NCBI RefSeq assembly: GCF_015666175.1
Contig: NZ_JADPIE010000002.1
Span: forward strand, 372,001-436,000
DNA: 64,000 nt
From: Halonatronomonas betaini
GTDB taxonomy: Bacteria; Bacillota; Halanaerobiia; Halanaerobiales; Halarsenatibacteraceae
Reading direction: 5' to 3'
The position numbers were made by a program, and so were the translations under genes. The number at the start of each line of letters is the position of its first letter. Position 1 is the first letter of the stretch. The notes beneath the pieces are model-generated. The model did not search any database. It was given only the letters and a program-made list of their open reading frames with translations, and was not told the origin of the DNA. This document shows, piece after piece, positions 44,144 through 51,572 of the stretch.

Positions 44144-44470
44144 TTAAATAAGACCTTTCTGTTTTTCCTCTAAATCCTTCTCCAATACCTGATCAAGACA
44201 GCTAAAGAATCCTGTCACACAGGGAACCCTCAGTGAATAATAATTATTTAAGCCATCCTTTCTAGCTTTGATCAATCCAGCCTGTTTTAAAATGCTTAAA
44301 TGTCTGGAAATAACAGATTGGCTGGCATCAGCAAGCATCTCCTCAAGTTCACTAACACAATGCTCTTTATTCTGTAAAATATCAACAATCTCAAGCCTTA
44401 ATGGATGAGATAATGCTTTAGCAACCTCAGCCCTTGCCTGAAATAATTTTTTAGTGGTCATCAAGTTCAC
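44144..44470 (-). CDS. ArsR-family metal(loid)-responsive repressor
   Basis: 108 residues with the winged-helix core AEVAKALSHPLRLEIVDIL and recognition helix ASQSVISRHLSILKQAGLI. Cysteine in EHCVSEL lies at the classical alpha3 position, and two C-terminal cysteines in RVPCVTGFFSC could complete a trigonal thiolate site for As(III) or a similar ion. It begins the operon and faces a large palindrome in its promoter. Confidence 0.9.
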   Translation of the reverse strand: MNLMTTKKLFQARAEVAKALSHPLRLEIVDILQNKEHCVSELEEMLADASQSVISRHLSILKQAGLIKARKDGLNNYYSLRVPCVTGFFSCLDQVLEKDLEEKQKGLI

Positions 44471-44480
44471 CTCTTTCCAT

Positions 44481-44535
44481 AACTATATTACAATATTGAG
44501 ATATAGTTGTCAAGTCCAATTTTTTTATGTATAAT
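44481..44535. promoter_or_regulatory. Divergent overlapping promoters with an ArsR-type operator
   Basis: A 28-bp palindrome centred at 44494.5 has arms AACTATAT (44481-44488) and ATATAGTT (44501-44508) and a core CAATATTG, 12 of 14 pairs matching. It fills the spacer of the minus promoter TTGACA (44513-44508) to TAATAT (44490-44485) that drives arsR. A plus promoter TTGTCA (44507-44512), 17 bp, TATAAT (44530-44535) reads toward the LCP-like gene and shares the same -35 bases. Confidence 0.75.
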
Positions 44536-44628
44536 TACCTATATAAAGCAGGAGTTAGCCGATATGCCAAGAATTAATAAATAGAGAAACTATTTTGCTG
44601 GATTATTTTGCTGGCTGGAGGAGATATT

Positions 44629-45882
44629 ATGAGTGATAATAAAAATTCAAACCGTAAAATTTTAACTGTATTACTTCTATTAATCTTTGTTGGGGCAGGC
44701 ATTTTTTATTTTACAATGAACTTAGATGAAAGCGAATTTGCCGAGCCAATGAATGAAGAAGAACTAGAATTACTTGAAGACGAATCTGAAGATGAACCTA
44801 ACGACGAACCTGAAGGCGAACTTGATGAAGAACCTGAAGATACGACCAGTGTAGATGTTGATGATTTAGATACCGAAACAACTCGAACAGATGATGAAAC
44901 AGACGATCAAACTGATGATCCAGATGATTCTACATCCCATATAGATGATCAGGACATCCAGGACAGCCCTGCTGATTCCCCTGATTTAGATGATGACCGG
45001 ACAGCTGTCGATGATGGCGAAGATCCAGAGCATGATCCTGAAATTGCAGAAGAGCCTGCAGTAACTGAAGATGAAAACGATGGAATTATTGATCGGATCA
45101 TATCCTTTCTCTCCGAGCCATTTAGAGAGGAAGACCCTGAAGATATCGCAATTGATGACATAGATGATATTGAAGAAATTGAAGATATCAATGATATAGA
45201 CGACCTCGAGGAAATAACTGAAGAAGAACTTGAGCAGGCAGATTCACCTATTCAACTTGCAAGTAAAAACCTTGTCGTTCTAGGAATTGATGATTTATCA
45301 GATCAACAGGAACTAAGCTTCGACTTTATCGGACTAATCTCATTTAATGCTGAAGATTTAGAGATAGAGTTTAAAATCATCCCATCCCGTTATACATATG
45401 AAGATCAAGAAATTAGAACCCTTTCCCGTCAGGAACTTACTGCAATTATCTCTGAAATTACTGGTTTAGAGATTGATTATGAGCTAGTTCTTGATTACAG
45501 CGGGTTCCAGTATTATGTAGATGAGATCGGTGGGATTGAACTAGAACTTGCCGATGATTTTATAATCCCTGACTTAGAACTTGAATTAACTCAAGGCAAT
45601 AACTATCTCGATGGCGCTGAAGCTTTAAATTACGCAAGATTTTATAACCCTGACAATGGCGAAAGGAGCAGAATTAATCGCCAGCAGGAAGTTATCGATA
45701 AAATCTATCATAAAAGCCTGAGACTTGAAAATATTTTGAGACTACCTGGCCATTATAATCACCTAATAAATGAAAAAGAAGCAGTCGATACTGATATCGA
45801 TCAGGAGCTTATAAGGAATACAATTAGATATATAAGGCAACTTGATCAGCTATCAATAAAATATAGTATTTTTAACGATTAA
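44629..45882 (+). CDS. LytR-CpsA-Psr (LCP)-like protein with long acidic linker
   Basis: About 417 residues. One N-terminal membrane span (about 10-28), an acidic low-complexity region (about 35-210, dominated by D and E), then an LCP domain (from about 215). Conserved LCP parts include YELVLDYSGFQYYVDEIGGIELEL, LDGAEALNYAR and RSRINRQQEVI. The usual catalytic RSDT and PRDT sites read SFDF and IPSRYT, so key arginines are altered. GGAGGAG precedes the ATG at 44629. LCP enzymes ligate glycopolymers to peptidoglycan; this one may be non-catalytic. Confidence 0.78.
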   Translation: MSDNKNSNRKILTVLLLLIFVGAGIFYFTMNLDESEFAEPMNEEELELLEDESEDEPNDEPEGELDEEPEDTTSVDVDDLDTETTRTDDETDDQTDDPDDSTSHIDDQDIQDSPADSPDLDDDRTAVDDGEDPEHDPEIAEEPAVTEDENDGIIDRIISFLSEPFREEDPEDIAIDDIDDIEEIEDINDIDDLEEITEEELEQADSPIQLASKNLVVLGIDDLSDQQELSFDFIGLISFNAEDLEIEFKIIPSRYTYEDQEIRTLSRQELTAIISEITGLEIDYELVLDYSGFQYYVDEIGGIELELADDFIIPDLELELTQGNNYLDGAEALNYARFYNPDNGERSRINRQQEVIDKIYHKSLRLENILRLPGHYNHLINEKEAVDTDIDQELIRNTIRYIRQLDQLSIKYSIFND

Positions 45883-45956
45883 TGGCGCATAAAGGAGAAA
45901 TTAGCTGTATAATGGAGTATAAAAGTCCTTATCAGCCCTCATAAGCCTTATAACTG

Positions 45957-45985
45957 TTGACTTAAAACCGACTTTTATGTATACT
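45957..45985 (+). promoter_or_regulatory. Promoter of the tRNA cluster
   Basis: TTGACT (45957-45962), 17-bp spacer, TATACT (45980-45985). Transcription would begin near 45992, 36 bp before the first tRNA. Confidence 0.8.
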
Positions 45986-46027
45986 ATTTATTGCTGGCGG
46001 CGAAAATGTTGTCGCTTTTACAAAACT

Positions 46028-46104
46028 GGGGACGTAGCGAAGTGGTTTAACGCGTCGGCCTGTCACGCCGAAGATCGCGGGTTCAAATCCCGTCGTCCTC
46101 GCCA
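46028..46104 (+). tRNA. tRNA-Asp (GTC)
   Basis: 77-nt cloverleaf with encoded CCA. Acceptor GGGGACG pairs with CGTCCTC, the anticodon loop reads CTGTCAC, and GGTTCAAATCC forms the T-loop region. First of six tRNAs. Confidence 0.97.
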
Positions 46105-46109
46105 CTTTT

Positions 46110-46185
46110 GGTGAGATAGCTCAGTCGGTAGAGCAGTGGATTGAAAATCCACGTGTCGGCAGTTCGATTCTGCCTCTCACCACCA
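46110..46185 (+). tRNA. tRNA-Phe (GAA)
   Basis: 76-nt cloverleaf with encoded CCA. Acceptor GGTGAGA/TCTCACC, anticodon loop TTGAAAA, T-loop TTCGATT. Confidence 0.97.
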
Positions 46186-46193
46186 TTTTTCTT

Positions 46194-46268
46194 GCGGGAA
46201 TAGCTCAGCGGTAGAGCGTCACGTTGCCAACGTGAATGTCGCGGGTTCAAATCCCGTTTCCCGCTCCA
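46194..46268 (+). tRNA. tRNA-Gly (GCC)
   Basis: 75-nt cloverleaf with encoded CCA. Acceptor GCGGGAA/TTCCCGC, anticodon loop TTGCCAA between ACG and CGT arms, T-loop TTCAAAT. Confidence 0.97.
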
Positions 46269-46299
46269 TTAGAATTTTAAACCAATCCATTTGGTATCT

Positions 46300-46373
46300 G
46301 GCGGCGTCGCCAAGTGGTAAGGCAGAGGACTGCAAATCCTTTATCGGCGGTTCAAATCCGCCCGCCGCCTCCA
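46300..46373 (+). tRNA. tRNA-Cys (GCA)
   Basis: 74-nt cloverleaf with encoded CCA. Acceptor GGCGGCG/CGCCGCC, anticodon loop CTGCAAA, T-loop TTCAAAT. Confidence 0.97.
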
Positions 46374-46398
46374 AAAAAGATGAAGTAAAAACATATAT

Positions 46399-46487
46399 GC
46401 CGGGGTGGCGGAATTGGCAGACGCATCGGACTTAAAATCCGGTGGGAATTTTTTCCCGTATCGGTTCGAGCCCGATCCCCGGCACCA
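46399..46487 (+). tRNA. tRNA-Leu (TAA)
   Basis: 89-nt type II tRNA with encoded CCA. Acceptor GCCGGGG/CCCCGGC, anticodon loop CTTAAAA, and a long variable arm GGGAATTTTTTCCC, all typical of tRNA-Leu. Confidence 0.97.
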
Positions 46488-46515
46488 TTTTTTTTAAAGC
46501 AGTTTTCTGCACTGT

Positions 46516-46592
46516 GAGGGTATAGCTCAGTTGGTCAGAGCGCCACGTTGACATCGTGGAGGCCAGTGGTTCGAATCCACTTATCCTCACCA
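46516..46592 (+). tRNA. tRNA-Val (GAC)
   Basis: 77-nt cloverleaf with encoded CCA. Acceptor GAGGGTA/TATCCTC with one G-U pair, anticodon stem CCACG/CGTGG with loop TTGACAT, T-loop TTCGAAT. Last of the cluster. Confidence 0.96.
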
Positions 46593-46604
46593 TTTTTTTA
46601 TTTT

Positions 46605-46631
46605 GAGACCATTTTTGATGGTCTTTTTTTA
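46605..46631 (+). terminator. Terminator of the tRNA cluster
   Basis: AGACCAT (46606-46612) and ATGGTCT (46618-46624) with a 5-base loop, followed by a T-run, 13 bp after tRNA-Val. Confidence 0.93.
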
Positions 46632-46775
46632 ATTTCTAGATATACAATTTATCCCAAAACAGAGCCATAGCGGAGCCAAAAAGTTTTAAGCCAGATATTA
46701 TAATAAATGTTTAAATACCAGTCTAAATATGTAAATAATCTACTCAATATTAAACTAAACCTGCAAGTCTATTGA

Positions 46776-47024
46776 TTAATCCTTTAATTCTTCAATGCAT
46801 GACTCACAGACAAATTTGCCCTTAAAAAAAGTTCTATTCTCCATACTGCCACAAAAATGACAGCCTGAACAGCCTGAATTAAATTTTCTTAAAATTATAT
46901 TATCGCCATCTTTATAAAACTCCATTGGATCATTAAAATCTAATTTCATTGTAGTTCTTAACTCTTTTGGAAGAACAAGTCTACCAAGATTATCAACTTC
47001 TCTCACAATTCCTGTAGATTTCAT
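46776..47024 (-). CDS. AbrB/SpoVT-type regulator, second copy
   Basis: 82 residues. MKSTGIVREVDNLGRLVLPKELR is the AbrB DNA-binding hairpin, and the C-terminal half has CSGCHFC and CESC cysteine pairs. It is a paralogue of the 28765 gene; the DNA-binding halves are similar while the tails differ in cysteine number. The ATG follows GGAGGG. Monocistronic by context. Confidence 0.9.
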   Translation of the reverse strand: MKSTGIVREVDNLGRLVLPKELRTTMKLDFNDPMEFYKDGDNIILRKFNSGCSGCHFCGSMENRTFFKGKFVCESCIEELKD

Positions 47025-47208
47025 TTTATTCCCTCCATTTTATATTTATTTCCATCAATTGTAATTTAATCATAAAATCACATCAAATACAAGGGTATTT
47101 TAAAATTTTGTGAAATAAATTATAAAGCAAAACCTAACTTATATCAGCCATTTTTTACCCAATCTACAAAAAATTGAGACAATATAATAATAAAAATCCA
47201 GAGTCCTC

Positions 47209-48054
47209 TTAAACCTCAGCTCTCACCTTAAACCTCAAAGCAATACCAGAAGGATCTCTCACAATAAAATCTCCCTCTTCTGACTTTTCAACTCTGGTAA
47301 CTTCCCTGGCAGCATTAATAATCAACTCCAGGATGTCTTGATCCGGTACCGAGATCAGAACATATTCAATACCTGTAGCTTCTTCCGGTGGTGCCGAGCC
47401 TCCCTGGCTTTCCCAGGTATTAAGCCCCATATGGTGATGATAACCTCCAGTAGCCATAAAAGCGGCACTCTCGCCCTGCTGCATCATCAATTGAAGCCCA
47501 ATAACATCACGATAAAATTCAATAGATTCCTCTAAATCACTTACTTTCAGGTGAACATGGCCCATAACTGTTCTTTCCGGTACACCTTCCCAGGATACAT
47601 TGGTGGCATGCTGTAATAGATCTTCCACATCCAACCCTTCTGTTCCCATGGCTTCAACCTGGACAGCTTCTCGATCAGAATATATTTCAATACCAATACC
47701 ATCTGGATCTTCCAGATAAATAGCCTCACTGACAGAATGATCCGATGCCCCTTTCAGCCACTGGCGATGATTTTGCAGATGCATCCAAAAATCGGCTAAG
47801 TCCGCCCGGTCTGGCAACAACAAAGCGCTATGGAATAACCCGGTAGCCCCAGGAGGCGGGTCAACAGAATTTTCTAACTGGCGAAGCACTAAAAGATCAT
47901 TCACACCATCTGCTGATAAATAAACACTCCTGTTATCCCTTTTTCTCACTCTCAGACCAATCACCTCTTCATAAAAAGCAGTAGATCTACTCAAATCACT
48001 GACCTTCAATGCCACCTGATCAACTTTAATAATCTTTTGACCACTACCAGCCAT
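47209..48054 (-). CDS. VOC-family extradiol dioxygenase-like protein (CatE type)
   Basis: 281 residues in two tandem vicinal-oxygen-chelate modules: QVALKVSDLSRSTAFYEEVIGL starts the first (about 10) and MGHVHLKVSDLEESIEFYRDVIGL the second (about 164). Candidate metal ligands are His in HVHL and the HHHMG segment. Relatives are called catechol 2,3-dioxygenase or glyoxalase-like; the reaction here is unknown, and oxygen-dependent ring cleavage would be odd in a strict anaerobe. Its protein is richer in Arg, His and Met and poorer in Lys, Ile and Asn than neighbours, suggesting transfer. Confidence 0.82.
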   Translation of the reverse strand: MAGSGQKIIKVDQVALKVSDLSRSTAFYEEVIGLRVRKRDNRSVYLSADGVNDLLVLRQLENSVDPPPGATGLFHSALLLPDRADLADFWMHLQNHRQWLKGASDHSVSEAIYLEDPDGIGIEIYSDREAVQVEAMGTEGLDVEDLLQHATNVSWEGVPERTVMGHVHLKVSDLEESIEFYRDVIGLQLMMQQGESAAFMATGGYHHHMGLNTWESQGGSAPPEEATGIEYVLISVPDQDILELIINAAREVTRVEKSEEGDFIVRDPSGIALRFKVRAEV

Positions 48055-48267
48055 AACGTATCACCACTTTCATTTTATTTTTTCCAATCAGATCTGACTT
48101 TATAAACCCTTTGCTATTTATAGACATTATATCATAATTTAATTTTTTTATATGTAATCAATTATTTGCAAACCTAATCAAATGAATTCAAATTAACTGC
48201 TCCAGCAAACACCACCAACTTTAAACCCACAAATAAATAATATATAATTATCAGAGGAGGTAGCCCA

Positions 48268-48579
48268 ATGAACCCAAAAATAGAAAAGAAAAAATCTACA
48301 GTTAGCTTTATGATAAATCTCTACTGCAAAAACCACCATAGCAGCCCGAATACCCCCTGCAAATCCTGTAGAGAACTAATAGCATACGGCCACAACAAAA
48401 TCGAAAAATGCCCTAATTTAGACAGTAATACAACCTGTGGAAATTGCGAGATCCACTGTTATAATCAAGAAATGCAAAATCAAATTAAAAAAGTAATGAA
48501 ATATTCAGGCCCAAGAATGATCTTTCATCGCCCACTGACTGCCATCAAACATATTATCAGATCAAAGCTCCTAAATTAA
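48268..48579 (+). CDS. YgbA-like nitrous-oxide-stimulated promoter family protein
   Basis: 103 residues with the pattern of the PF11756 family: KSTVSFMINLYCKNHH, CKSCRELIAYG, KCPN, CGNCEIHCYN and MKYSGPRMIFHRPLTAIKH. E. coli YgbA is induced by nitrosative stress and contributes to recovery from it; cysteine clusters suggest metal or redox binding. GAGGAGG precedes the ATG. It stands alone between divergent VOC and convergent Fe-S genes. A flavodiiron protein is encoded 6 kb away. Confidence 0.85.
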   Translation: MNPKIEKKKSTVSFMINLYCKNHHSSPNTPCKSCRELIAYGHNKIEKCPNLDSNTTCGNCEIHCYNQEMQNQIKKVMKYSGPRMIFHRPLTAIKHIIRSKLLN

Positions 48580-48582
48580 AAA

Positions 48583-48611
48583 GATCCTGCAGAAAAACCA
48601 CCTGCAGGATC
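48583..48611. terminator. Terminator between converging ygbA-like and Fe-S genes
   Basis: GATCCTGCAG (48583-48592) and CTGCAGGATC (48602-48611) are perfect 10-bp complements with a 9-base loop. The minus strand continues with TTTTT, serving the Fe-S gene; the plus strand has a weaker AT-rich tail. Confidence 0.85.
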
Positions 48612-48626
48612 GAATAATTTACTAAT

Positions 48627-49250
48627 TTAACTTTGATAGCTTATTGCATCTGCTGGACATGCCTTCTGACATTCAAAACAGACCAGGCATTCCTTGCTAT
48701 CTATTTCTCTAACCTTACTATCTCCAACCTGATAAATTGTATTATTAGGACAGGCCTGCTCGCAGAGGCCACAGTCTGTACAGTCATCTTCTGAGATCTC
48801 CATTCTGTATTTGGAAAATTTATTACTAATACTCAAAACCGTTCCATGGGGACAGATCCTGTGCCAGAAGCTCTCTTCAAAGAAGAGTGATATCACCAGG
48901 GCACCGACAACCAGAATCAGTATAATATTTAACCTATAGCCAAATCTTCTAACTGCTATCATTCCAGCTAGAAATCCCAGGATCAATATAACCCTAAAAC
49001 TATTTAAAATAAGCCTGGAGCTAACTTTCTCTCTTGTAAGATTAAACTTATCATAAATCCAGCTCTGGAACCTAAGTAGTGTCCCCATGGGACAGGCCCA
49101 GCCACAATAAACTCTATCAAAAATCAAAGAAACCACTATCCCCAGCGCCCAGAAAGCAACCCATATCTGCAGATTACCCCTGAACAACAGGAAGAAAAAC
49201 AGGCCAATAAATAAAATCTGGCTTATAGTTCTTTTCTTACTATTACTCAA
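48627..49250 (-). CDS. Polyferredoxin-like membrane Fe-S protein (NapH/NosR type)
   Basis: About 207 residues. Hydrophobic spans alternate with YCGWACPMGT and HRICPHGT, the cytoplasm-facing cysteine motifs of the NapH/NosR/CcoG group, followed by two 4Fe-4S ferredoxin motifs, CTDCGLCEQACP and CLVCFECQKACP. It should pass electrons within the membrane. I prefer the TTG start at 49250, which has GGGGGG six bases upstream; an ATG at 49286 would overlap the operator. The partner oxidoreductase is not in the window. Confidence 0.85.
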   Translation of the reverse strand: MSNSKKRTISQILFIGLFFFLLFRGNLQIWVAFWALGIVVSLIFDRVYCGWACPMGTLLRFQSWIYDKFNLTREKVSSRLILNSFRVILILGFLAGMIAVRRFGYRLNIILILVVGALVISLFFEESFWHRICPHGTVLSISNKFSKYRMEISEDDCTDCGLCEQACPNNTIYQVGDSKVREIDSKECLVCFECQKACPADAISYQS

Positions 49251-49275
49251 ATTAATCCCCCCAAAAGCCAATGAA

Positions 49276-49289
49276 TGAATTGTCATTCA
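49276..49289. promoter_or_regulatory. TGAAT-N4-ATTCA operator before the Fe-S gene
   Basis: TGAAT (49276-49280), TGTC, ATTCA (49285-49289). Same palindrome as at 54615, 54704 and 56848. It lies 26 bp before the TTG start and about 24 bp beyond the OsmC stop. Confidence 0.65.
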
Positions 49290-49313
49290 CCAATGCCAAA
49301 AATTTTTGCCTTT

Positions 49314-49703
49314 CTATTTATACTCGATATTATACTTTATCGGTATCTCAGGGTCTAAAGAATTGCTAACCAGACAATTATCATGGGACTTTAATATAGC
49401 CTGTTCCAATTCTTTAACATCAAGCTCAGTCTTAATCTCATAATTTAACGTTATCTCAGCAAATAAATCAGGGGCTTCTGCCTTTACCGCTTCAGCAGTT
49501 ATATCCAGTTCCTCCCAGTCAGTCTTAAGCTTTTTAAGTTCAGGCTTTAAAAAGAGCCCTGCACAGACAGCCAGACTGGCCAGAATCATTTCAGGTGGAT
49601 TCATAGCTCCATCCCGATCTTTATCACCACTGATAAAATGTTCTCCATTTGAAAGGCTGGCCTTATAGGTAGGTCCCTCCTGCCAGCTAATTTTAGTCTT
49701 CAA
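49314..49703 (-). CDS. OsmC/Ohr-family protein
   Basis: About 129 residues from the TTG at 49703, preceded by AGGAGGG at 6 bases. MNPPEMILASLAVCAGLFLKPEL contains the first conserved cysteine and HDNCLVSN the second, the peroxidatic/resolving pair of OsmC-type thiol peroxidases. The fold handles organic hydroperoxides or persulfide-like thiols. It lies between the TetR and Fe-S genes and has its own promoter with a CRP/FNR-type box. Confidence 0.87.
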   Translation of the reverse strand: MKTKISWQEGPTYKASLSNGEHFISGDKDRDGAMNPPEMILASLAVCAGLFLKPELKKLKTDWEELDITAEAVKAEAPDLFAEITLNYEIKTELDVKELEQAILKSHDNCLVSNSLDPEIPIKYNIEYK

Positions 49704-49737
49704 ATCAATCCCTCCTTTCTCAATTACAACAATTCTA

Positions 49738-49780
49738 ATAATACAACTAAATTTCATAAATTACAGTGATATATCTCACA
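49738..49780 (-). promoter_or_regulatory. Class II CRP/FNR-type promoter of the OsmC gene
   Basis: Minus strand: TGTGA-N6-TCACT at 49780-49765, then exactly 21 bp, then -10 TATTAT (49743-49738). The box centre lies about 41.5 bp before the expected start near 49731. It falls in the gap after the TetR stop. Confidence 0.65.
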
Positions 49781-49791
49781 GAATCTCACAA

Positions 49792-50361
49792 TTATTTAAC
49801 TGCCTTCATCTCGACAAACCTTATAATTTCATCGCTAGCATCGTCTAGCATTTCATAATTTTCAAGCTTGATTGCCTGCTCAACTACCCCCTGAATACTG
49901 CCAAAAATAATAGCAGCCATTAGCTCAGGCTTATTAATTTCAAGTTCGCCTTTCTCATCACCTTTTTCCAGTAGTTTTTTAATAGACTGAGGAATCTGAT
50001 TTAAGTATTGATTTATTGAGCCTTCTTTTTTAGGAAATTCCTTCTCTCTAACCAGTATATTACCTAGATCAGGGTTTTTCTTAATCTCCTCAAAATGTCT
50101 CACCAGAAAGAGTTCAAGTTTACTGACCACCGAGAGTTCCGGGCTTTCTTCCAATTCTGCCAGCAGATCAAGCCGTTTCTTAAATTCCCTGGCAAAAATT
50201 TCTTCTAACACCTCTTCTTTGCTGCTAAAATAATTGTAAATAGTCCCAACAGCAATTCCTGCCCGGTCCGCAATCCAGCTCATCTTAGTAAAATAATAAC
50301 CTTCTTCCGCCATCACCTTAATAGCAGAATCAAGAATTAATTCTTTTTTATTACCGGCCAT
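49792..50361 (-). CDS. TetR-family transcriptional regulator
   Basis: 189 residues. N-terminal HTH: ILDSAIKVMAEEGYYFTKMSWIADRAGIAVGTIYNYFSSKEEVLEEIF, spread over about residues 7-55, is textbook TetR; the C-terminal ligand-binding half is helical with no recognised pocket. It is the fourth gene of the RND-LolA-barrel run (74 bp after the barrel gene) and thus probably autoregulates. The TGAAT-N4-ATTCA palindrome around the RND promoter is its likely operator. Confidence 0.92.
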   Translation of the reverse strand: MAGNKKELILDSAIKVMAEEGYYFTKMSWIADRAGIAVGTIYNYFSSKEEVLEEIFAREFKKRLDLLAELEESPELSVVSKLELFLVRHFEEIKKNPDLGNILVREKEFPKKEGSINQYLNQIPQSIKKLLEKGDEKGELEINKPELMAAIIFGSIQGVVEQAIKLENYEMLDDASDEIIRFVEMKAVK

Positions 50362-50435
50362 CTTCTTCCACCTACCAATTTATATATTTGATAATTATTA
50401 TATCATAAATCCAACTCAATTAAAGCAATTCTATC

Positions 50436-51569
50436 CTAGAACGAGTATGAGATCGAGGCAGATAGCTGATTTCTGTCCTGGCTGCCTAAATCAAGCCCCT
50501 GGCTCATAACCTCCCCTTTCTGATAGATATACTCAAACTCCAGGCTAATAGCATCAGACAGAGAAAATTCAAGTCCAGGCCTTACTAAATAGCCATCAGT
50601 TGATAGATTATAGAAACTGGCCAGCCTATAGCTATGATAATCAGCAAAGGAGCCCTCTACTGCCTGCTGAAGAATATAATTGTCATCCTGGCTCAACCTG
50701 CCCCGATTATAAATTAACTGACCTAAAATCAGCTGACCGGACTCAAGATTGTAGTCAGCACCTAAAACCAGGCTGCCATAATTATCGCCAGCATCTGGCA
50801 TCATCAAAGCCCCTTCTGCCCAGATCCCAAAACCCTGATAAGAGGTAGCCATATCTGCACCTAAAACCAGATATTCCCTAAAATAAGCCGATTCAGGCAC
50901 AGGCCCCATCGGTGTCTCCTGATAGGAAATAGTCGGAACCTGCTCGTGGCCAGAGGTTAAACTAAGAGAGAAATCAAAGCCCTCCACTCCTCGACCTGAA
51001 AACTTCAGACCATACTCAACATTTCCTAATTCATTATCAACCTCTTCTACTGGCAGAACAATACCAGTTTCCGGCACAGTTAGCTCATCAGCAAAGGGAC
51101 TATCATGGAATGGTGCAATAACACCGGTCAGACGATAATTCCGGTCAATAAAATAATCCCCTTTCAAAAGAAGCCTGGAATCCTTATCACCAGCTGGATC
51201 ATCAAAATTAACTGGATTAATATTATCAGTCGGATTATAACCAGTTGCAGTACCCCAGGCTACCAGCTGTTTACCGGCTCTCAGGTCAAAATCAGCACCA
51301 TAATAATCAAAGTAGGCATCCCTGATCTCAAAAACAGTCTCACCATCTGGCCATTCAGTCATAAACCCTAAATTAACCTGAAATGCCTCAGAAAAAGTCG
51401 ACCGACCAATACCTAGTTCCAGATCAGAGACAACTCTGGCTGAGTCATCCCCCTCTATATCATAACTACTGCCTAATTCAAATTCACCGCCAATATCAAC
51501 AGCTTCAACAGCAGCACCCTGAATTAAGAGTAAACCTAAAACTAAAACTACCACCATGTTCTTAATCAT
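50436..51569 (-). CDS. Predicted outer-membrane beta-barrel (DUF1302-like)
   Basis: 377 residues. A signal peptide (hydrophobic residues 5-20, ending AAVEAVD) is followed by alternating beta strands with aromatic girdles (e.g. FQVNLGFMTEWP, LRAGKQLVAWGTATGYNPTDNINP) and a C-terminal strand ending SISYSF, a classic outer-membrane insertion signal with terminal Phe. Repeated DxxxLRAGKQ and FEYIYQKGE segments resemble DUF1302 porin-like proteins. It implies a diderm host. Encoded directly after the LolA-like gene (3 bp) and probably the outer-membrane partner of the RND protein. Confidence 0.8.
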   Translation of the reverse strand: MIKNMVVVLVLGLLLIQGAAVEAVDIGGEFELGSSYDIEGDDSARVVSDLELGIGRSTFSEAFQVNLGFMTEWPDGETVFEIRDAYFDYYGADFDLRAGKQLVAWGTATGYNPTDNINPVNFDDPAGDKDSRLLLKGDYFIDRNYRLTGVIAPFHDSPFADELTVPETGIVLPVEEVDNELGNVEYGLKFSGRGVEGFDFSLSLTSGHEQVPTISYQETPMGPVPESAYFREYLVLGADMATSYQGFGIWAEGALMMPDAGDNYGSLVLGADYNLESGQLILGQLIYNRGRLSQDDNYILQQAVEGSFADYHSYRLASFYNLSTDGYLVRPGLEFSLSDAISLEFEYIYQKGEVMSQGLDLGSQDRNQLSASISYSF

Positions 51570-51572
51570 TAT

